Notes under the pieces: model-generated
Told to the model about the DNA's origin: nothing
What the model saw: the letters and a program-made list of their open reading frames with translations, nothing else
Databases searched by the model: none
Assembly: GCA_937915545.1 (NCBI GenBank)
Contig: CALGIJ010000004.1
Coordinates: forward strand, 62,001 to 126,000
Direction of reading: 5' to 3'
Length of the DNA stretch: 64,000 nucleotides
From: an uncultured Desulfobacterales bacterium
Lineage (GTDB): Bacteria > Desulfobacterota > Desulfobulbia > Desulfobulbales > Desulfocapsaceae
Position numbers and translations under genes: made by a program
Part shown: one piece after another, positions 47,322 through 56,254 of the stretch
How the letters are laid out: every line of letters starts with the position of its first letter
Position numbering within the stretch: the stretch's first letter is position 1

Positions 47322-48527
47322 ATGCCAGTCTACAGATGGAAGGGGAAAAATTCCGCCGGGGAGAAGCGCAAAGGTGAAGTCGAGGCTCCCGATCAAGCCG
47401 CAGCGCTGGCGCAGATAAAGAGGTATCGCCTCACCGACGTAGTCATCAAGGAGAAACCAAAGGATCTCCTGGAAAATGTTGCTCTGTTCAAACCGAAGGT
47501 CACCGGCAAGGATGTCGTCATCTTCACCCGTCAGCTTTCGACAATGATCAACGCCGGCCTGCCGCTGGTACAGGGGTTGGAGATCCTTGAAAAGCAGCAG
47601 GAAAACCCTACCTTCAAAAAAGCCTTGGGTGAAATACGCGCCGATGTCGAAGCTGGCTCGACCCTTGCCGACTCGATGCGCAAGAAACCAAAGGTCTTCG
47701 ACAACCTCTTCACCAACATGATCGAAGCGGGGGAAACCGGCGGCATCCTCGACACCATACTTTCGCGTCTCGCCACGTTCATGGAAAAATCCATGGCGTT
47801 GAAGAAGAAGATCAAAGGGGCCATGACCTACCCGACCATCTGTCTGGCCATTTCGTTGATTATTCTGGTGATCATTCTCGTCTTCGTCGTTCCCGTTTTC
47901 TCCAAGATGTTCCAAGAATTCGGCTCGACCTTGCCGGTGCCGACGCAGATGGTCGTCGATATGAGTAATTTCTTCAAAAGTAACATAGTATTCCTCATCA
48001 TCGGCCTCTTCGTTGTGATCTTTATCGTCAAAAAGATTTATTCCACACCCAAAGGCCGGTTGGCCATCGACAAAGGCCTGCTACACGCCCCTATCATCGG
48101 CATACTCCTGCGTAAAGTGGCCGTGGCCAAGTTCACCAGGACGCTCAGCACCATGCTCCAGGCTGGCGTACCCATTCTCGAGGCTTTGCAGGTAGTAGCG
48201 AAAACCGCCGGCAACAAGATCATTGAGAACGCCGTATTCAGGGTTGGCGACGCCATCGCCGAGGGTCGCCCCCTCGCCGACCCGCTCGAAGAGAGCGGGG
48301 TCTTTCCCAATATGGTGATTCAGATGATCAACGTCGGCGAGTCGGTAGGTGCCTTGGACGCCATGCTCGAAAAGATCGCCGATTTTTATGATGAGGAGGT
48401 CGACCAGGCCGTCGAAAACCTCACAGCGATGATCGAACCGTTCATGATGGTGTTCCTTGGCGGCATGATCGGCGGCCTGGTAGTCGCCATGTACCTGCCT
48501 ATTTTCAAGATCGCCTCCGTGGTCTAA
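47322..48527 (+). CDS. pilC: Type IV pilus/type II secretion inner-membrane protein PilC (GspF family)
   Basis: A 401-residue protein with two GspF cytoplasmic domains (FTRQLSTMINAGLPLVQGLEIL near residue 67; FTRTLSTMLQAGVPILEAL near 270), each followed by membrane segments, and the C-terminal LGGMIGGLVVAMYLPIF segment. It anchors the pilus motor ATPases in the inner membrane. No other pilus gene is adjacent, so it is detached from the usual pilBTC order. A promoter lies directly upstream. Confidence 0.92.
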   Translation: MPVYRWKGKNSAGEKRKGEVEAPDQAAALAQIKRYRLTDVVIKEKPKDLLENVALFKPKVTGKDVVIFTRQLSTMINAGLPLVQGLEILEKQQENPTFKKALGEIRADVEAGSTLADSMRKKPKVFDNLFTNMIEAGETGGILDTILSRLATFMEKSMALKKKIKGAMTYPTICLAISLIILVIILVFVVPVFSKMFQEFGSTLPVPTQMVVDMSNFFKSNIVFLIIGLFVVIFIVKKIYSTPKGRLAIDKGLLHAPIIGILLRKVAVAKFTRTLSTMLQAGVPILEALQVVAKTAGNKIIENAVFRVGDAIAEGRPLADPLEESGVFPNMVIQMINVGESVGALDAMLEKIADFYDEEVDQAVENLTAMIEPFMMVFLGGMIGGLVVAMYLPIFKIASVV

Positions 48528-48567
48528 ACTTTCCCACCCGCCAGGCAGATTTTTTTTTCGAGGAAAT

Positions 48568-48595
48568 TTGACTTTATCCGCCCAGCGTATATGAT
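48568..48595 (+). promoter_or_regulatory. Putative promoter of the IHF/HU gene
   Basis: TTGACT at 48568-48573, a 16-base spacer and TATGAT at 48590-48595, followed about 45 bases later by the gene with a good AGGAGG ribosome-binding site. Confidence 0.55.
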
Positions 48596-48639
48596 ATTCA
48601 CAGTGATGCCTTTATAACTGTACATATCAGGAGGAACCC

Positions 48640-48936
48640 ATGACACTCACCAAAGCCGATTTGGTTCAACAGGTATATAAGAACCATGAAGGGTTGACCA
48701 AGGCACAGGCCACCGACTCCGTCGAAGCTTTTCTCAGAATCTCAAAAGACTCTCTTATCAACGGATCGGATCTGTTGCTGAGCGGTTTCGGCAAGTTCAA
48801 TGTCAAGAAGAAGAACGCCCGCCGAGGACGCAATCCTCAGACCGGTGACGAACTGACCTTGGACGCGAGACGGGTTGTGACCTTCAAGCCGTCTGGAATA
48901 TTACGCGAAAAGATTAACGCCGCCAAATCAAACTAG
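48640..48936 (+). CDS. HU/IHF-family DNA-binding protein (IHF-alpha-like)
   Basis: A 98-residue histone-like protein. GFGKFNVKKKNARRGRNPQTGDEL followed by RRVVTFKPSGILREKI matches the DNA-bending beta-arm and C-terminus of IHF alpha more than HU. It works as a dimer, with a partner encoded elsewhere. It is monocistronic with its own promoter. Confidence 0.88.
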   Translation: MTLTKADLVQQVYKNHEGLTKAQATDSVEAFLRISKDSLINGSDLLLSGFGKFNVKKKNARRGRNPQTGDELTLDARRVVTFKPSGILREKINAAKSN

Positions 48937-49627
48937 GCTACCTTCCTTGACAAGGCTCACGCCCCACTGAAGCGGCAACAACGGTTCAGGGGGCGTGTGG
49001 TAGCATGGCAGCAAGGGTGCAGGCTGCAGCATCTCCACGTTTTCGCTACACTGAGCCAGTCCTATGCTTCGCATGGGTTCTTGTTCAGATTGCGGAAACG
49101 AGAGCTCTTAATGCAGATGTAGCTATGTTACGGCTCGCTTGAGAGAATATTGCGTGTTGCCTCTCAGGCATCCCCGCGGACTCTGGCCTTTCAGTATTTG
49201 TTCTTCTCTGGCGAGGGGCCCCACTACAATTCTTGCCCCCCTTTTTTCGCTTTAAGGAGTCAGTCCTGTTTGACGGTTGTCCCGCATGGCATAGTTGCGG
49301 GGTATTCCATCAGTCGGGGCGATTCTATTGGCATTGTCCTCCCGCCATGTGGGCGTGAGCGACCCTTGCAACGCCACTTGCCTGCAGACTCCTCACGCCC
49401 CAATCTGTCCCAGATCCTGCTGCTTGTCATCGTGCCTCAAGCGAGCGGTCGCGATGCCCTGCAGTGAACACGCCCGCCATGGAGACGCATACCTCATGCG
49501 CCGGCTTCTTCAATGTGACTGCCGCCGATCCTTTTGCGAACATCAGGCTGAGGTCCGAGCATTGCCTTGGCACTCAGGATAATTGACAATAATTCAGCTT
49601 TTGCGCCGACATCCTCAATGTCGCTTC
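48937..49627. other. 690-base region with no recognisable gene
   Basis: After the IHF-like gene a long hairpin (CACGCCCC-A-CTGAA at 48958-48971 pairing with TTCAGGGGGCGTG at 48985-48997) could end its transcript, though no T-run follows. The rest lacks the strong codon bias of the window and has lower GC. Two small minus-strand open frames overlap by an ATGA: 49427-49573 (48 codons) and 49260-49430 (56 codons); a plus-strand frame spans 49150-49467. None has a motif I recognise. It could be a decayed mobile element, an RNA gene or simply spacer. Confidence 0.4.
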
Positions 49628-50740
49628 TCACTCCGGGTAGACGAGTCTGCCGGCGAGGAGGATATCTTCTCCCAACCGGGTACAGCGTGTTTCGGTGAGT
49701 CGCGGCGCATAGTCACGATCCTTTACCGAATAGCCGCTCAGCAGGGAGACACCCCCGTCACCAGCGAAAAGTGGTCCATAGAAGAGATAGGCGTAGTCAA
49801 CCAGCCGCTGGCTCAGAAAGGAGCCATGGATGCGCCCCCCCCCCTCGACAAGGACTGAGCAGACGCCCTCGTGGCCGAGACGATCAAGCACTTGAGTCAA
49901 AGACACCCCACCCCCTTCCCCTGCGTCCACAGGGAAAATTCGCACTCCTCGTTGGAGAAAGCTGTCGATTCGCTCAAGGGGGGCATCGTTACGGCAAAAA
50001 ACCCAGGTCGCTGCCGCGGACCCCTGGTTGTAGATCCTGGCTTGAGGAGAAGTGGAAAGCCTGCCATCGAGGATGACCCGCAAGGGGTCTCGGCCCCGCC
50101 CCGATTTTAGGCGTGTCGTCAGGCGAGGATCGTCGATATGTACCGTGCCCGCACCGACCAGAATGGCATCGGCGTGAGACCGCAATCGGTGCACTCTTGC
50201 CAGCGAACGTTCCCCGGTTATCCAGCCGCTCTTGCCCTGAAGATAGTTGAGCCGCCCGTCAAGACTGACTCCGGCCTTAAGCATCACCCACGGCCGACCA
50301 GTGGTTATATGCTTGATAAAGGGCTGATTCAGCTGGCGGCACTCTTCGGCAAGGACCCCGCAGCGAACCTCGACGCCTTGGGCGGAGAGCGTCGCCAGAC
50401 CACTGCCATCGACCCGCGGATTGGGATCCACCATACCCGCCACCACCCGGGAAATGCCGCTGGCCAGGATGGCCTGGCTGCAGGGTGGCGTCCGCCCGGT
50501 GTGGTTACATGGCTCGAGGGTCACATACATGGTTGCGCCAGCCACGGGAAGGATCGCCGCGCCCAGGGCATTGATCTCCGCATGGGGTGTGCCGGCCTTC
50601 TTGTGATAGCCTCTGGCGATCACCTCCCCGTCCTTGACGATGACCGCTCCGACGCAGGGATTGGGGGAGGTCCTCCCCAGCCCCTTGCGGGCCTCCCTGA
50701 GGGCGAGGCGCATGTAGAAGATATCGGGGTCAGCGACCAT
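49628..50740 (-). CDS. ribD: Riboflavin biosynthesis deaminase/reductase RibD
   Basis: A 370-residue bifunctional enzyme. The N-terminal cytidine-deaminase-like domain has the zinc ligands HAE and PCNHTGRTPPC; the C-terminal domain is the RibD reductase (KAGVSLDGRL, VEGGGRIHGSFL). It carries out steps two and three of riboflavin synthesis. The start overlaps nrdR by 11 bases; the Met at residue 10 is an alternative. No FMN riboswitch is seen upstream, as nrdR directly precedes it. Confidence 0.93.
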   Translation of the reverse strand: MVADPDIFYMRLALREARKGLGRTSPNPCVGAVIVKDGEVIARGYHKKAGTPHAEINALGAAILPVAGATMYVTLEPCNHTGRTPPCSQAILASGISRVVAGMVDPNPRVDGSGLATLSAQGVEVRCGVLAEECRQLNQPFIKHITTGRPWVMLKAGVSLDGRLNYLQGKSGWITGERSLARVHRLRSHADAILVGAGTVHIDDPRLTTRLKSGRGRDPLRVILDGRLSTSPQARIYNQGSAAATWVFCRNDAPLERIDSFLQRGVRIFPVDAGEGGGVSLTQVLDRLGHEGVCSVLVEGGGRIHGSFLSQRLVDYAYLFYGPLFAGDGGVSLLSGYSVKDRDYAPRLTETRCTRLGEDILLAGRLVYPE

Positions 50741-51200
50741 CTTTGCCTCGCGAATCGAGCATCGTCTTCAACTCGTCCATGAACTCGTTGACATCCTTGA
50801 ACTGCCGGTAAACGGAGGCGAAACGGACATAGGCGACCTCATCGAGGCGAGGCAGATCTTCCATCACCCACTGCCCGACAACCTGGGTCTGTATCTCCTT
50901 GGCACCGTAATCCTGTAACTTGTGTTCAATGGCGTCGGCGAACTCGTCGATGCGGTCACGACTGACCGAGCGTTTTTCGCAGGCCTTCTCCAACCCGGCA
51001 ATGAGTTTGCGACGGTCCCACGGCTCTCGACGTCCATCTTTCTTGACCAATACCGGCAACATCACCTCGAGGCGTTCGTAGGTGGTGAAGCGTTGGTCGC
51101 AGGCCTCACACTCCCGCCTGCGCCGGGTGATGGTGGCGTCTTTATTGAGACGCGAATCGATGACACGATTGTCGAGGTGACCGCAATAGGGGCATTTCAT
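50730..51200 (-). CDS. nrdR: Transcriptional repressor NrdR
   Basis: A 156-residue regulator of ribonucleotide reductase genes, with an N-terminal zinc ribbon (CPYC...CEAC) and an ATP-cone domain (VLVKKDGRREPWDRRKLIAGL). It senses ATP/dATP and binds NrdR boxes. ATG 51200 (MKCPYCG) is the family start. It is coupled to ribD. Confidence 0.95.
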   Translation of the reverse strand: MKCPYCGHLDNRVIDSRLNKDATITRRRRECEACDQRFTTYERLEVMLPVLVKKDGRREPWDRRKLIAGLEKACEKRSVSRDRIDEFADAIEHKLQDYGAKEIQTQVVGQWVMEDLPRLDEVAYVRFASVYRQFKDVNEFMDELKTMLDSRGKDGR

Positions 51201-51287
51201 GGCAATCCTCCCTGTGTTCACAAACAGTTAGCGTTCCATTCTGCGGATTTTAGTACGACAGGACCGAAAAAAACAGTGAAAACAACA

Positions 51288-51317
51288 AAGCCGATTTTGC
51301 CGGAGCAAAATCGGCTT
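51288..51317 (-). terminator. Hairpin terminator after rpiB
   Basis: A perfect 13-base stem (51288-51300 with 51305-51317) and a 4-base loop, followed on the minus strand by a T-rich stretch. It separates the fatty acid/rpiB run from nrdR-ribD. Confidence 0.75.
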
Positions 51318-51343
51318 TGCCAGATCTGTTGCAGCACTCGCTG

Positions 51344-51772
51344 TCAGTTGCTGAACTTGGCGATACGCCGCTGATGTCGCCCGCCGGCAAAAGAGGTCTC
51401 CAGCCACACTCGCACCATCTCCACCGCGGTCTCTTCGTCGATCACCCGCGCCCCGAGACAGAGCACATTGGCGTTGTTGTGCTCACGACTCATACGCGCC
51501 GTATAGACGTCGAAGCAATTGGCGGCCCTGATCTCCCTGTGGCGATTGGCGACGATGGACATGCCGATGCCGGTGCCGCAGACGAGAATGCCCAAGTCGC
51601 AATGCTTATCGATGACCCGGGCTACCGCCTTATCGGCGAAATCGGGATAATCCACCGACTCCGGGGAAAAGCAGCCGACATCATCGACCTCGTGACCGGC
51701 GGTAAGCAGATAGGACTTGATCGCTTCCTTGAGCAGATACCCGCCGTGGTCGGCGGCCAGCGCCAGTTTCAT
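51344..51772 (-). CDS. rpiB: Ribose-5-phosphate isomerase B
   Basis: A 142-residue RpiB/LacAB-family isomerase with LAADHGGYLLKE, DYPDFADKA, the catalytic cysteine in VCGTGIGMSIVANR and the NNANVLCLGARV strand. It interconverts ribose-5-phosphate and ribulose-5-phosphate. ATG 51772 follows GGGAGG. It lies 20 bases after fabF. Confidence 0.93.
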   Translation of the reverse strand: MKLALAADHGGYLLKEAIKSYLLTAGHEVDDVGCFSPESVDYPDFADKAVARVIDKHCDLGILVCGTGIGMSIVANRHREIRAANCFDVYTARMSREHNNANVLCLGARVIDEETAVEMVRVWLETSFAGGRHQRRIAKFSN

Positions 51773-51792
51773 CTCTACCTCCCGGCGCCTCT

Positions 51793-53034
51793 TCAGGCGC
51801 TGTGACGTTTCATGGCGATGACCGCGTTGGTGCCACCGAAGCCAAAGGAATTGGAGAGTACGGCGCGAATGGTCATCGACCGCGCCGTATTGGCGACATA
51901 GTCGAGGTCGCACTCGGCGCTCGGCCGCTGCAGGTTGATGGTCGGAGGCGCAACCTGCTGATGGAGACTGAGCGCCGTGAATACCGCTTCTATTCCACCC
52001 GCCGCACCGAGCATATGACCGGTCATAGACTTGGTGGAACTAACCGCCAGCCGTCCAGCATGTTCCCCGAAGAGGGTCTTGATGGCCAGGGTCTCGCACT
52101 TGTCGTTGAGCGGCGTCGAGGTGCCGTGGGCATTGATATAGTCGAAATCCTCCAATGCCAGGCCTGAATCCTGCACCGCCATGCGCATGGCCCGCATCCC
52201 CCCCTCGCCGTTCTCCGGCGGGGCGGCGATATGATAGGCATCACTGCTCAAGCCGTAGCCGACTACCTCGGCGTAGATTGTTGCGCCGCGCTTCTTCGCC
52301 TGCTCGTATTCCTCGAGCAGCAGCATGCCCGCCCCTTCGGCCATGATGAAACCATCACGCTCCTCGTCAAAGGGCCGTGACGCCTGCTGTGGCTGGTCGT
52401 TGCGGGTGGACAGTGCCTTCATCGCCGCAAACCCGGCCACGCCAAGGCCGCAGATCACCGCCTCCGTGCCACCGCACATCACCGCATCGCACATGCCGTA
52501 GGTAATGTGTCGATAGGCCTCGCCGACGGCATGGGTCCCGGCGGCACAGGCGGTGGTCAGGCAGAGGTTAGGCCCCTTGAAGCCCAGGGACATGGAAATC
52601 TGTCCAGAAGGCATGTTGGGAATGACCATGGGGATAAAGAAAGGAGTGATCTTCTTCGGCCCCTTCTCCAGCAGCACCTGATGATACTTCTCGATGGTCG
52701 GCAGCCCGCCCATGCCGCAGCCGGTGATAACCCCCAGCCGCTCGCAGTTTTCCTCGGTGACCTCAAGGCCGCTGTCGCGGTGGGCCATCATCGCCGCGGC
52801 GAGGCCATACTGCACGAAGAGATCGAGATGCTTGGCCGCCTTCTTGTCGAAAAAATCGTCGGGGACGAAATCTTTCACTTCAGCAGCAATCTTTACCGGG
52901 TAATCGCTGGTATCAAAGCGCGTGATGAGGTCGATACCGCTCACTCCGGAGATGATGTTGCGCCAGGATTTCTCAACCCCGGTGCCAAGGGGGGTCACCA
53001 GACCCAGACCCGTGACGACAACCCTTCGTTTCAC
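51793..53034 (-). CDS. fabF: 3-oxoacyl-ACP synthase II
   Basis: A 413-residue housekeeping condensing enzyme. Cys163 in TTACAAGTHA, with histidines in NAHGTSTPLND and MTGHMLGAAG, complete the triad. It starts with GTG at 53034 with AAGGAG upstream, matching the family N-terminus. It is distinct from KS1-KS3 and serves normal fatty acid elongation with the adjacent acpP and fabG. Confidence 0.95.
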   Translation of the reverse strand: MKRRVVVTGLGLVTPLGTGVEKSWRNIISGVSGIDLITRFDTSDYPVKIAAEVKDFVPDDFFDKKAAKHLDLFVQYGLAAAMMAHRDSGLEVTEENCERLGVITGCGMGGLPTIEKYHQVLLEKGPKKITPFFIPMVIPNMPSGQISMSLGFKGPNLCLTTACAAGTHAVGEAYRHITYGMCDAVMCGGTEAVICGLGVAGFAAMKALSTRNDQPQQASRPFDEERDGFIMAEGAGMLLLEEYEQAKKRGATIYAEVVGYGLSSDAYHIAAPPENGEGGMRAMRMAVQDSGLALEDFDYINAHGTSTPLNDKCETLAIKTLFGEHAGRLAVSSTKSMTGHMLGAAGGIEAVFTALSLHQQVAPPTINLQRPSAECDLDYVANTARSMTIRAVLSNSFGFGGTNAVIAMKRHSA

Positions 53035-53117
53035 GATAAGTGCTCCTTGTCCTTGCTGTTTATCGGTGACGCCAGCCCGCCGCGGCAAAGAATTGCTGCT
53101 GTGCCCTGCATGAGGCC

Positions 53118-53351
53118 TTACTGTTTCTTTTTCTTGACGTAGTCGATAGCGTCCTGAACGGTGGTGATGCCCTCGGCGTCCTCGTCAGGTATTTCGATGT
53201 CGAAGCCTTCCTCCATGGCCATGATCAACTCGACGAGATCGAGGCTGTCCGCCCCGAGGTCATCGACGAAGGAGGCGTTGGGGACGACCTTCTCTTTCTC
53301 GACACTCAACTGCTCGACAATGATATCAATCATTTCTTGTTCGATTGCCAT
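53118..53351 (-). CDS. acpP: Acyl carrier protein
   Basis: A 77-residue ACP of fatty acid synthesis with the canonical GADSLDLVELIM; Ser36 receives phosphopantetheine. ATG 53351 has GGGAGAAGG upstream. It sits in the standard fabG-acpP-fabF order. Confidence 0.96.
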   Translation of the reverse strand: MAIEQEMIDIIVEQLSVEKEKVVPNASFVDDLGADSLDLVELIMAMEEGFDIEIPDEDAEGITTVQDAIDYVKKKKQ

Positions 53352-53444
53352 GTTCCTTCTCCCTTGGTGAAAAGTGGATGCGGTTGCCATCAACCGCATG
53401 CCTTTGTTGATGTTACCTATAAATGTTGCTCTTTCCTCTGCCTG

Positions 53445-54188
53445 CTACAGATACATCCCGCCGTTGACGTGCAGCGTCTGCCCGGTGACATAACGGCCAT
53501 CATCGGAAACCAGATAAGCCACAGCAGCTGCGATATCCTCAGCCTTGCCGAACGAGGCAAGCAGGATGTCCTTCTTGATCTCTTCCTGAACCTCGGAAGA
53601 AAGCTGTTCCGTCATCTCCGTCTCGATATAGCCCGGCGCCACTGCATTGACGGTAATATTGCGCGAGGCATACTCCCTGGCCATGGCCTTGGTGAGGCCG
53701 ATGAGGCCGGCCTTGGCGGCCGAGTAGTTGACCTGCCCGGGATTACCGGCAAAGCCTGAAACCGAGGAGATATTGACGATCCTCCCCCACTTCTTCTTCA
53801 TCATCTCCCTCGAGGCGGCCTTGGCGCAGAGAAAAGCCCCCTTGAGGTTGGTGTCGAGAACGGCATCCCAGTCCTCTTCCTTCATCCGCGCCATGAGCCC
53901 GTCTCTGGTGATGCCGGCGTTATTGACAAGGATATCCACCGATCCGGCGACCGAAACGATGTCCTTGAAAGCGCGTTGCACCGCAGCGCCATCGGCGACA
54001 TCGAAGGCGACGATCTCCCCACGCCCTCCCTGAGCGCGGATAAGGCTCACGGTCTCTTCGGCCGCAGCCGAACGGTTGACATAATTGACATAAACCAGCG
54101 CCCCCATGGCGGCGAGGCGCTGCGCGATGGCTCGACCGATGCCGCGGCTGCCCCCGGTGACGACGGCGACTTTTCCCTGAAGGTTCAT
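53445..54188 (-). CDS. fabG: 3-oxoacyl-ACP reductase
   Basis: A 247-residue SDR with TGGSRGIG at the N-terminus, NNAGITRDGL, and the catalytic Ser...YSAAK (INISSVSGF...NYSAAKAGL). It reduces beta-ketoacyl-ACP with NADPH in housekeeping fatty acid synthesis. ATG 54188 overlaps the etfA stop (ATGA). Confidence 0.95.
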   Translation of the reverse strand: MNLQGKVAVVTGGSRGIGRAIAQRLAAMGALVYVNYVNRSAAAEETVSLIRAQGGRGEIVAFDVADGAAVQRAFKDIVSVAGSVDILVNNAGITRDGLMARMKEEDWDAVLDTNLKGAFLCAKAASREMMKKKWGRIVNISSVSGFAGNPGQVNYSAAKAGLIGLTKAMAREYASRNITVNAVAPGYIETEMTEQLSSEVQEEIKKDILLASFGKAEDIAAAVAYLVSDDGRYVTGQTLHVNGGMYL

Positions 54189-55378
54189 TGGTGACGGCGC
54201 TCCTCGAGGCGGCTGATCAATTTGGGGATTATCTCGTAGAGGTCGCCCACCAGCCCGTAGTCGGCGACGTTGAAGATACTGGCGTTTTCGTCACGGTTGA
54301 TGGCCACGATGGTCTCTGCCGACTGCATGCCGGCGACATGCTGCACCGCCCCGGAAATGCCGCAGGCGATGTAGAGTTTAGGTGCCACCGTCTTGCCGGT
54401 CTGCCCGACTTGATGCGGGTAGGGAATCCACCCGGCATCGACCACCGCCCGCGACGCGGACACCTTGGCGCCAAGTACCCCGGCCAGCCGGTGAAGCAGC
54501 TCGAAGCCTTTGGCGGTCTCGAGACCGCGTCCCCCGGAGACGAGGATATCGGCATCTTGAATATTAACCTTGCCGGCCTCGGCAACCACCGATTCACAGA
54601 CCTTGATCCGGCTGGCAAGGATCTCCACGGGGATCTCGGGACGAACGATCTCGCCCCGGCGGTTAGGGTCAAAATCCAAGGCCTTCATCACTTTGGGCCG
54701 CACTGTCGCCATCTGCGGGCGCGAGCCTTCGCAGACGATGGTAGCCATGATATTTCCGCCGAAAGCGGGGCGCGTCTGCAGCAGTGCCCCATCATCTTCG
54801 CGAATTTCCAGTTTGGTGCAGTCGGCGGTCAGTCCGGTGTTGAGGCTGGTGGCTACCGCGGGGATAAAGGAGCGGCCGATGGCGGTAGCTCCGGCAAGCA
54901 CGATTTCCGGGCGATACTGCCGCACGAGATGCGTAAAGACCGCTGCGTAGCTGTCATCGCGAAAATCGCGCAACTCTTCGCGGTCAACCGCCGCTACGAA
55001 GTCGGCGCCATGGCCGACGAGCACTTCACCGCACCTGCCGGTATCGGCGCCGAGCAGGTAGGCATGCAGAGGCACGCCACGCTGGTCGGCGAGCTTGCGC
55101 CCGATGCCGAGGAGTTCAAGGGAGACCCCGGCCAGCTCACCGCGACGATATTCACAGAATACGGCAACGCCCGACCAGCTGTTGACATCGACAGCGGTCC
55201 GACCTTCTTTTTCCTCGATGCTCAACGCGCCGACGGCGCAGTTCTCGACACAGGCCCCGCAGAGGGTGCACGAATCGCCGATAACCGGGATTCCCTCCTC
55301 CATGGCTATGGCGCCAAAAGGGCAGCTCTCCTCGCAGATACCACAGCCGATGCACAAATCTTTGCTGACGTTCACCAT
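54185..55378 (-). CDS. etfA: Electron transfer flavoprotein alpha subunit with N-terminal ferredoxin domain
   Basis: A 397-residue protein. The first ~60 residues hold two [4Fe-4S] motifs (CIGCGICEESCP and CTLCGACVENCA). The EtfA core follows, with the FAD-binding SGGRGLETAKGF and HQVGQTGKTVAPKLYIACGISGAVQH. The fused ferredoxin suggests that electrons can pass between ETF flavin and ferredoxin-level carriers, typical of anaerobes. ATG 55378 (MVNVSKDLC) is preferred. It is coupled to fabG downstream and lies 21 bases after etfB. Confidence 0.92.
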   Translation of the reverse strand: MVNVSKDLCIGCGICEESCPFGAIAMEEGIPVIGDSCTLCGACVENCAVGALSIEEKEGRTAVDVNSWSGVAVFCEYRRGELAGVSLELLGIGRKLADQRGVPLHAYLLGADTGRCGEVLVGHGADFVAAVDREELRDFRDDSYAAVFTHLVRQYRPEIVLAGATAIGRSFIPAVATSLNTGLTADCTKLEIREDDGALLQTRPAFGGNIMATIVCEGSRPQMATVRPKVMKALDFDPNRRGEIVRPEIPVEILASRIKVCESVVAEAGKVNIQDADILVSGGRGLETAKGFELLHRLAGVLGAKVSASRAVVDAGWIPYPHQVGQTGKTVAPKLYIACGISGAVQHVAGMQSAETIVAINRDENASIFNVADYGLVGDLYEIIPKLISRLEERRHQ

Positions 55379-55399
55379 GGGTCTTCCCCGCACTCCCCG

Positions 55400-56179
55400 T
55401 TAAAGATAGGGCAACAGCCTGTCGACAAGCTGATCGATCTGTTCGTCCAAGGTGCCGCGAAGCACCGTTCGCTCCCCCCTGGCGTGGGGTGGAAAAACCC
55501 TGACCACCTTGGTGGGCGATCCGGGCAGGCCGATGGATGCGGGATCGGCCTCCAGGGCCTGGGCGCTATACACCGGGATCTCGGCTTTCTTGGCCTTCAT
55601 CTTCCCTTTCAGCGACGGTACACGCGGCTCATTGATATCCTTGACCACCGTCAACAGCGCCGGAAGCGTCATCTCCACCACATCATAGCCATCATCCATC
55701 ATCCGTTCGGCCACCAGTTTCTCGGCGGAGACCTCGCGAATCTTTTGCACACAGGTCATGTAGGGGATGTCGAGACGGGTGGCGAGGCCCGGCCCAACCT
55801 GAGCGGTATCGCCATCAATGGCCTGCTTGCCGCAGAGAATAAGGTCGAATGGACCGAGCTTTTTCACCGCCTGTTCGAGGGTGTACGCCGTCGCCCAGGT
55901 GTCGGCGCCGGCAAAATTCCGGTCGGAAACCAGCGCCACGTGGTCGGCCCCACAGCTGATAGCCAGCCGCAGCACCTCTTCGGCCTGAGGAGGGCCCATG
56001 GTCAGCACCGTCACCTCGCCACCGCAGCGTTCCTTGATGCGCACCGCCTCCTCAAGAGCGTGCTGGTCGTAGGGGTTCATAATCGACGCCACCCCTTCCC
56101 GCGCCAAGGTATTGGTCACCGGGTCGAGCCGCACATCCTTGGCATCCGGCACCTGTTTCACACAAACGATAATTTTCAT
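55400..56179 (-). CDS. etfB: Electron transfer flavoprotein beta subunit
   Basis: A 259-residue EtfB (MKIIVCVKQVPDAK, NPYDQHALEEAVRIKE, CGKQAIDGDTAQVGPGLA). It pairs with the ferredoxin-fused EtfA and exchanges electrons with the acyl-CoA dehydrogenase encoded just upstream. Full family length; no truncation. Confidence 0.94.
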   Translation of the reverse strand: MKIIVCVKQVPDAKDVRLDPVTNTLAREGVASIMNPYDQHALEEAVRIKERCGGEVTVLTMGPPQAEEVLRLAISCGADHVALVSDRNFAGADTWATAYTLEQAVKKLGPFDLILCGKQAIDGDTAQVGPGLATRLDIPYMTCVQKIREVSAEKLVAERMMDDGYDVVEMTLPALLTVVKDINEPRVPSLKGKMKAKKAEIPVYSAQALEADPASIGLPGSPTKVVRVFPPHARGERTVLRGTLDEQIDQLVDRLLPYL

Positions 56180-56254
56180 GCAACAATCCGTCTAGTACGA
56201 AGTAACCCTTCCGCCCGGCTGACGCCACCATTCATGCTGCCGGCGGCCGGCCTG

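Noticed and set aside
49000..49620. tmRNA, RNase P RNA, SRP RNA or group II intron in the gene-free segment
   Set aside because: None of the conserved core sequences of these RNAs was found on either strand by eye.
50741..51343. FMN riboswitch for ribD
   Set aside because: ribD overlaps nrdR and no conserved FMN-riboswitch sequence is visible upstream of nrdR.
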